Shown here: positions 31,070-35,065 of the stretch, piece by piece
How the letters are laid out: each line of letters starts with the position of its first letter
Numbering within the stretch: position 1 is the stretch's first letter
Assembly (NCBI GenBank): GCA_964569295.1
Contig: CAZMVU010000025.1
Span: forward strand, 1-35,065
Length of the DNA: 35,065 nucleotides
Origin: CAZMVU01 sp964569295
GTDB lineage: Bacteria > Hydrogenedentota > Hydrogenedentia > Hydrogenedentales > JAGMZX01
Reading direction: 5' to 3'
The notes under the pieces: model-generated
Databases searched by the model: none
What the model saw: the letters and a program-made list of their open reading frames with translations, nothing else
Told to the model about the DNA's origin: nothing
Made by a program: the position numbers and the translations under genes

Positions 31070-31671
31070 CCGTCGACCCGTATCTTATCCTTGCCGTCCT
31101 ATTGTCCTACCTGATAGGCTGTGTGCCCACGGGGTTCTGGCTCGGCCTCGCGATCAAGAATATCGACATCCGCGAGCACGGCAGCCGAAACATCGGCGCC
31201 ACCAACACCCTGCGTGTCCTGGGCAAACCGCTTGGCGCCATCGCGTTGGCCGGCGACATGCTCAAGGGCGTCGCGGCCGTGCAAGGCTTCGCACGCCTCA
31301 CCGGGTGGGAACACGCGGCGATCGTGTGCGGCGTGGCGGCCATCGTGGGGCATATATTCTCCGTTTTCGTGCGGTTCAAAGGCGGCAAGGGCGTCGCCAC
31401 GAGCACGGGCGTGTTCCTCGGCCTGGCGCCCCTCCCCACCCTCATTACTGCAGCAGTCTTCTTCGCCGTGGTCGTTGTCACCCGGATGGTGAGCGCGGGA
31501 TCCATCCTGGGCGCTCTCACGCTCACCGCACTCATCTGGCTACTCGGGTATTCGCTCCCCCTGCAAATCTTCACAAGCGCCGTGGCCCTGCTCGTCATCG
31601 TGCGCCACCGCACCAACATCCAGCGCATCCTCGAGGGCAACGAGAACCGCATTGGCGGTAAACGGACATAG
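31066..31671 (+). CDS. plsY: Acyl-phosphate:glycerol-3-phosphate acyltransferase PlsY
   Basis: A 201-residue five-helix membrane enzyme that transfers an acyl group from acyl-phosphate to glycerol-3-phosphate, the first step of phospholipid synthesis. The three PlsY motifs are present: SYLIGCVPTGFWLG (motif 1 region), GSRNIGATNTLRVLG (motif 1/2 region) and VFVRFKGGKGVATSTG (motif 3, phosphate-binding loop). It ends RHRTNIQRILEGNENRIG as in the family. ATG 31066 overlaps the der stop by 4 nt. No partner PlsX is in the window. With PgsA two genes upstream, this cluster covers an early and a late step of phosphatidylglycerol synthesis. Confidence 0.93.
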   Translation: MTVDPYLILAVLLSYLIGCVPTGFWLGLAIKNIDIREHGSRNIGATNTLRVLGKPLGAIALAGDMLKGVAAVQGFARLTGWEHAAIVCGVAAIVGHIFSVFVRFKGGKGVATSTGVFLGLAPLPTLITAAVFFAVVVVTRMVSAGSILGALTLTALIWLLGYSLPLQIFTSAVALLVIVRHRTNIQRILEGNENRIGGKRT

Positions 31672-31710
31672 GCCTCGCCGGGGCCCGATTCCGCAACGGC
31701 ACGCTGCTCA

Positions 31711-31739
31711 TTGCATCACCCCGTGCACCATGCTATACT
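31711..31739 (+). promoter_or_regulatory. Sigma-70 promoter for the Hsp70-like gene
   Basis: TTGCAT (31711-31716), a 17-bp spacer and TATACT (31734-31739). Transcription would start near 31746, leaving a leader of about 115 nt before the gene. Confidence 0.55.
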
Positions 31740-31859
31740 CCGCGATTTGCGGTGCAGCGAATTCTGCTAAGGGCCAAGGCTGTAAGATGTTAGCGCATGC
31801 GCGCGGTGCAAAATGCAGCCAGACGAGACGCCTGTACAACAGCGTCATAACCTGAGGAC

Positions 31860-33278
31860 ATGACCGTGGGTGAGTTGTTCTGCGGTATAGACTTCGGCAC
31901 TACGAACTCGAGCGTGGCCCTTAGCGATGGCCAGCAGGTGCGCGTGCTCCCGCTCGACCCAGCCAACGACAACCCGGCCGCGTTGCCGTCTCTGTTGTAC
32001 ATCACGAACGAGGGCGAGCATATTGTCGGGCGCCGCGCCGCCAATGCCTTTATCGAGCGCAATGTGGACCGCGAGATCATCCTGGAGCAGATGGATCTCG
32101 GCGTGGATATCGAGGCTTATGTGGGCGCCGAGCCAGACAAGAGCGAAGGCTACCGGCCCGGCGCCGAACCTTCAAACGTGCGCGAGGCCATGCGCGCCCG
32201 GGCCACCGTCGAGGTCAACTCGCCAGGGCGGCTCTTCCAGTCCCTGAAAACGCAGCTCCGGCATGTCTCGTTCCGCGGCACCCATGTGTTCGGCACGCAC
32301 TATCAGATCGAAGAACTCGTGGCCCATATTCTCCGGCGCATCAAAAAAGAACTGGATGCCGCGGCGGGCCGTTCCATCGAGAAGGCGGTTCTCGGGCGGC
32401 CCGTTCGGTTCTCGCGCGACCCGAAAGAAAACGAGGTGGCCGAGCACCGGCTGCGCACGGCCGCGGATCTGGCGGGTTTCAAAGAGCTGTCCTTTTTCTA
32501 TGAGCCCGTGGGCGCATGCGTCGAATATGCGATGGCCGCCGAGCGCAAGCAGCGCCTTATGGTGGTGGATATCGGCGGCGGCACGTGCGATGTGTGCATC
32601 ATGGAATTTGGCGGCGGCCATGGCACCGCGGTTCGCCTTGCGGAAAGCCGCATCCTGTCCGTGGCGGGGGTGCCCGTGGCGGGTGACGCGATCGACCGGG
32701 AGATCATCAAGAAGAAGCTTTTCCCGGTTTTCGGCAGCCGCGCGCGCTATGGCCCGTCGAAATTGCGGATTCCCCAGTACCTCTTTAACGAGATTCTGGA
32801 CTGGCAGAATCTGTACAAACTGAATACGGAAGAGATGATCAACTGGCTGCTCGCCATCGAGGTGGACTGTACAGACCCACAGGCCATCCGCGCCCTGCGC
32901 ATGCTCATCCAGCGCAACTATGGCTACCCCGTCGCCCGCGAGGTTGAATTGGCGAAAAAACGCCTCTCCGAGTCCCTCGATACGGAAATCGCTCTCGATA
33001 TGGACGCCATCCACATTCGCGAGCACATCGCGCGCGAGGAGTTCGCGGACATAATCGACTACCTTCTCGACCAGATGTTGCACTGCATAGAAGAGGCGGA
33101 GAGCGGCGCCCAGCTCGAATCCGGCGATATCGATCTAGTTCTGACAACCGGCGGCACCAGCCTCATACCCGCCATCCGCCACATGCTCGTCGACCGTTTC
33201 GGCGAGGCGCGGCTCATGCAACGCGACACATTCACCAGTGTGGCGACCGGGCTCGCCCTGGTCGCGCAGCACGCGTAA
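31860..33278 (+). CDS. Hsp70-like ATPase without substrate-binding domain (YegD-like)
   Basis: A 472-residue actin-fold ATPase. Phosphate-1 is CGIDFGTTNSSVAL, phosphate-2 is VVDIGGGTCDVCIMEF (Cys where DnaK has Phe), and the adenosine loop is LTTGGTSLIPAIRHML. It ends soon after the nucleotide-binding domain, so the peptide-binding domain and lid of DnaK are missing, as in E. coli YegD. The middle carries a family-specific insertion (about 75-125). ATG 31860 has GAGG only 2 nt away; GTG 31866, two codons in, has the same GAGG 8 nt upstream and may be the true start. The role of YegD-like proteins is poorly known; it is not next to dnaJ or grpE. Confidence 0.85.
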   Translation: MTVGELFCGIDFGTTNSSVALSDGQQVRVLPLDPANDNPAALPSLLYITNEGEHIVGRRAANAFIERNVDREIILEQMDLGVDIEAYVGAEPDKSEGYRPGAEPSNVREAMRARATVEVNSPGRLFQSLKTQLRHVSFRGTHVFGTHYQIEELVAHILRRIKKELDAAAGRSIEKAVLGRPVRFSRDPKENEVAEHRLRTAADLAGFKELSFFYEPVGACVEYAMAAERKQRLMVVDIGGGTCDVCIMEFGGGHGTAVRLAESRILSVAGVPVAGDAIDREIIKKKLFPVFGSRARYGPSKLRIPQYLFNEILDWQNLYKLNTEEMINWLLAIEVDCTDPQAIRALRMLIQRNYGYPVAREVELAKKRLSESLDTEIALDMDAIHIREHIAREEFADIIDYLLDQMLHCIEEAESGAQLESGDIDLVLTTGGTSLIPAIRHMLVDRFGEARLMQRDTFTSVATGLALVAQHA

Positions 33279-33409
33279 ACCATTCCCCCTCCCAGCGCAC
33301 CCGCGGCTGTATACGCCGGCGAAGGCCAATGGCGAGCACCGCAGTCCTTGGCAACATCCTCCGTTCAACACGGCTCACGGGTGTACGCACTATCTCGCCG
33401 CGCCATGGC

Positions 33410-33447
33410 AAAAAAGCGCCACAACCGGGTTCTCCGATCGTGGCGCT
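33410..33447 (-). terminator. Intrinsic terminator of the Gfo/Idh/MocA gene
   Basis: On the minus strand AGCGCCAC (33447-33440), a loop of 17 nt and GTGGCGCT (33422-33415) form a perfect 8-bp stem followed by a T run (complement of 33410-33415), about 40 bp past the stop codon at 33487. Confidence 0.75.
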
Positions 33448-33486
33448 TGACAGGATTTGCGCTGGGGTTGAATGCCCCGTTCGTGC

Positions 33487-34809
33487 TTACACCGTTTTCG
33501 GTACCACGAACGGCGCGCGGTAGTTGCGGGTGAGGTGGCTGTTGGCCTCGTCGTCGCCCTTGACCATCCCGGTTTCGGTGTCGATCTCGAGCACGCGGTT
33601 CACGCGGGCGCCCGTGAGCGCATAGTGCGAAAGGGCCGATGAGTAATGCCCTTCACGCGGCGGCGCGGTGACGGCCTTGGGATCCTGCGCGCGCACGGCG
33701 TCGATGAAGTTCTTGTAATGATCGCCGCCCGCGCTGTTTTCCTTCACGAGTTTGCCGGGCTGTCCGCCCTTGTACACCTTGTATCCCGAGTAGCTCGGGA
33801 ACGCCATGTAGCCCTCGGAACCGTAGAAAATAACGCCGAACGACGTGCCGCCCACTTCGTCGTTCGAATGCCAGGGGCGCACCTCGAGTGTCATCATCTT
33901 GTCCTTGCCATCCGGTCCCTTGAACATGAATGAACTCGAAGACACGTTGTAGATTTCCTTCGCGTCGTCCCACAGGAACATACCGCCCATGGACGTGCAA
34001 CGGTAAGGCGTGTCCACGCCAAGCCCCCAGCGGGCGGCGTCGAGCTGGTGCACGCCCTGGTTGCCGATGTCGCCGTTGCCGTAGGCCCACACCCAGTGCC
34101 AGTAGTAATGCACATAGATGCCTTCATCCTTCTCGTTGAGCATGAAAGGCTCTTCCTGCGCCGGCCCCTGCCACAGGTCCCAGTCGAGCTGCTTCGGCGG
34201 CTCGCCGGCGTGAGCCGGGCCAATGGACGGGCGCCACTTGTAGCACACGCACCGCGCCATGTAGACATCGCCGATCTCGCCCTCTTTGAGCAGGCGGATG
34301 CCTTCCTGAAACCCCGCACTCGAACGCAATTGCGTGCCGTGCTGCACGACCTTGCCATATTTCTCCGCCGCTTCCAGCACCTTGCGCCCCTCGAAGATAT
34401 TGTGCGTCATCGGCTTTTCGACAAACACATCCTTGCCCGCCTGCAACGCCCAGATCGTGCCGAGCGAGTGCCAGTGATTCGGGGTGGCCATCGAGACAGC
34501 GTCAATGTCCGGATCCTCCAGCACCTCGCGGATGTCCTGCGTGACCTTCGGTTCCTGCAGACCGCGGTCCGTGAAGTACTCCTTCACCCGCGGCTTGAAC
34601 AGACGTGCATCCGGATCGCACAGCGAGGTCACCCGCACGTTCTTCAGGTTCTCATAGCCCTTCAGGTGCGACTTGCCGCGGCCGTTGATGCCCATCACAC
34701 ATACGTTGATACGGTCGTTGGCTCCAGCCCAACCCGTTTTTGATGTGCCAACCAGCACGGCGGCGGTGGCCGCACCCTTCACGAAATCTCTGCGCGTGAT
34801 CTTGCTCAT
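33487..34809 (-). CDS. Tat-exported Gfo/Idh/MocA family oxidoreductase
   Basis: A 440-residue NAD(P)-dependent dehydrogenase-like protein. The N-terminus has a twin-arginine signal, TRRDFVKGAATAAVLVG, so it should be exported folded. The Rossmann domain starts INVCVMGINGRGKSHL, continues with SLCDPDARL and MATPNHWHSLGT, and has the catalytic-lysine motif FVEKPMTHN. The C-terminal alpha/beta domain includes WHWVWAYGNGDIGNQGVHQL. Tat-exported members are abundant in planctomycete- and Hydrogenedentes-like genomes and are thought to act on sugars or glycosides outside the cytoplasm; the substrate here is unknown. ATG 34809 has AGAGGG 7 nt upstream. The gene is monocistronic with a clear terminator. 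Confidence 0.9.
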   Translation of the reverse strand: MSKITRRDFVKGAATAAVLVGTSKTGWAGANDRINVCVMGINGRGKSHLKGYENLKNVRVTSLCDPDARLFKPRVKEYFTDRGLQEPKVTQDIREVLEDPDIDAVSMATPNHWHSLGTIWALQAGKDVFVEKPMTHNIFEGRKVLEAAEKYGKVVQHGTQLRSSAGFQEGIRLLKEGEIGDVYMARCVCYKWRPSIGPAHAGEPPKQLDWDLWQGPAQEEPFMLNEKDEGIYVHYYWHWVWAYGNGDIGNQGVHQLDAARWGLGVDTPYRCTSMGGMFLWDDAKEIYNVSSSSFMFKGPDGKDKMMTLEVRPWHSNDEVGGTSFGVIFYGSEGYMAFPSYSGYKVYKGGQPGKLVKENSAGGDHYKNFIDAVRAQDPKAVTAPPREGHYSSALSHYALTGARVNRVLEIDTETGMVKGDDEANSHLTRNYRAPFVVPKTV

Positions 34810-34860
34810 AAAAAAACCCTCTGCTTCGTTGGTGCGGCAAGGCCGCATATACTTCTTCCC

Positions 34861-34890
34861 AGTGTACCCGATGACAAGCGCCAATGCCAA
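34861..34890 (-). promoter_or_regulatory. Candidate promoter for the Gfo/Idh/MocA gene
   Basis: On the minus strand TTGGCA (34890-34885), an 18-bp spacer and TACACT (34866-34861), about 50 bp before the ATG at 34809. Confidence 0.4.
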
Positions 34891-35065
34891 GAGGAAAAAC
34901 CGGGAATTCCACGAGGGCCGGTTGGGGATACGTAGCATAGCCACAGCTACTGCATATCAACCCGGGTATACTTACCTCTATTTGCGGACAAAGCACCAAC
35001 ACCACGGTTGTCCAACGCGGGCGTTGCCCGCAACCCAAGGATCGAAAGGCGTGTTCCCCGGTTGT

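Noticed and set aside
32172..33083. 303-codon open frame on the minus strand
   Set aside because: It is antisense to the Hsp70-like gene, whose motifs are unmistakable.
1..35065. tRNA, rRNA, CRISPR array, integrase or replication origin
   Set aside because: All gaps were read; no cloverleaf with a TTC-loop motif, no regularly spaced repeats, no integrase and no DnaA-box cluster were seen.

Overview
This 35 kb window is GC-rich and densely coding, with genes on both strands. It reads as an uncultured environmental Gram-negative-type bacterium. A Tat-exported Gfo/Idh/MocA dehydrogenase, a membrane protein with planctomycete-style leucine-rich repeats, a secreted heparinase-like lyase, a lipoprotein and an SGNH hydrolase together recall the Planctomycetota or Hydrogenedentota; I lean to Hydrogenedentota, as inference only. 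Several promoters fit the ordinary sigma-70 consensus, which helped fix starts. No tRNA, rRNA, CRISPR array, phage or intact insertion sequence was seen.

Layout. 1-640 is a mobile-element graveyard: a 223-bp MITE-like element at 79-301 with inverted ends and a perfect 8-bp target duplication, then a frameshifted transposase relic. 694-1989 is an LRR membrane protein. 1993-4489 (minus) holds dam, a 2Fe-2S ferredoxin, a TPR-like membrane protein and a tiny conserved-looking protein. 4686-6320 is an alkyl-DHAP-synthase-like flavoprotein. 6380-8127 (minus) holds an SCP2 protein and an alpha/beta hydrolase-like lipoprotein under one promoter, then smg under its own promoter. 8491-10575 (minus) is a secreted polysaccharide lyase-like protein.

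10940-18395 (plus) is the most distinctive block: a GT-C glycosyltransferase, a NeuB-type nonulosonate synthase without its usual C-terminal SAF domain, a CMP-sugar synthetase fused to a HAD phosphatase with all its catalytic motifs, a GT4 glycosyltransferase and a transporter resembling the animal choline transporter CHT1. Three neighbouring genes overlap by ATGA. The likely product is a CMP-activated nonulosonic acid (sialic acid or KDN type), perhaps made through a 9-phosphate intermediate and placed on a surface glycan. An unrecognised multi-pass membrane protein follows (18572-19996).

20146-25200 is a lipid-remodelling operon: a MarR regulator with an inverted repeat spanning its -10 element and ribosome binding site, a giant LplT-PlsC-acyl-ACP-synthetase fusion, and a coupled serine hydrolase. 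25338-26924 (minus) is an SGNH hydrolase split by one in-frame TAG. 27215-27826 (minus) is a Mn-type superoxide dismutase. 28194-31671 (plus) holds a PilZ protein, a receiver protein, pgsA, der and plsY. 31860-33278 is an Hsp70 ATPase without the substrate-binding domain. 33487-34809 (minus) is the Gfo/Idh/MocA protein. Membrane-lipid synthesis and repair recur through the window (PlsY, PgsA, LplT-Aas, ADPS-like, SCP2).
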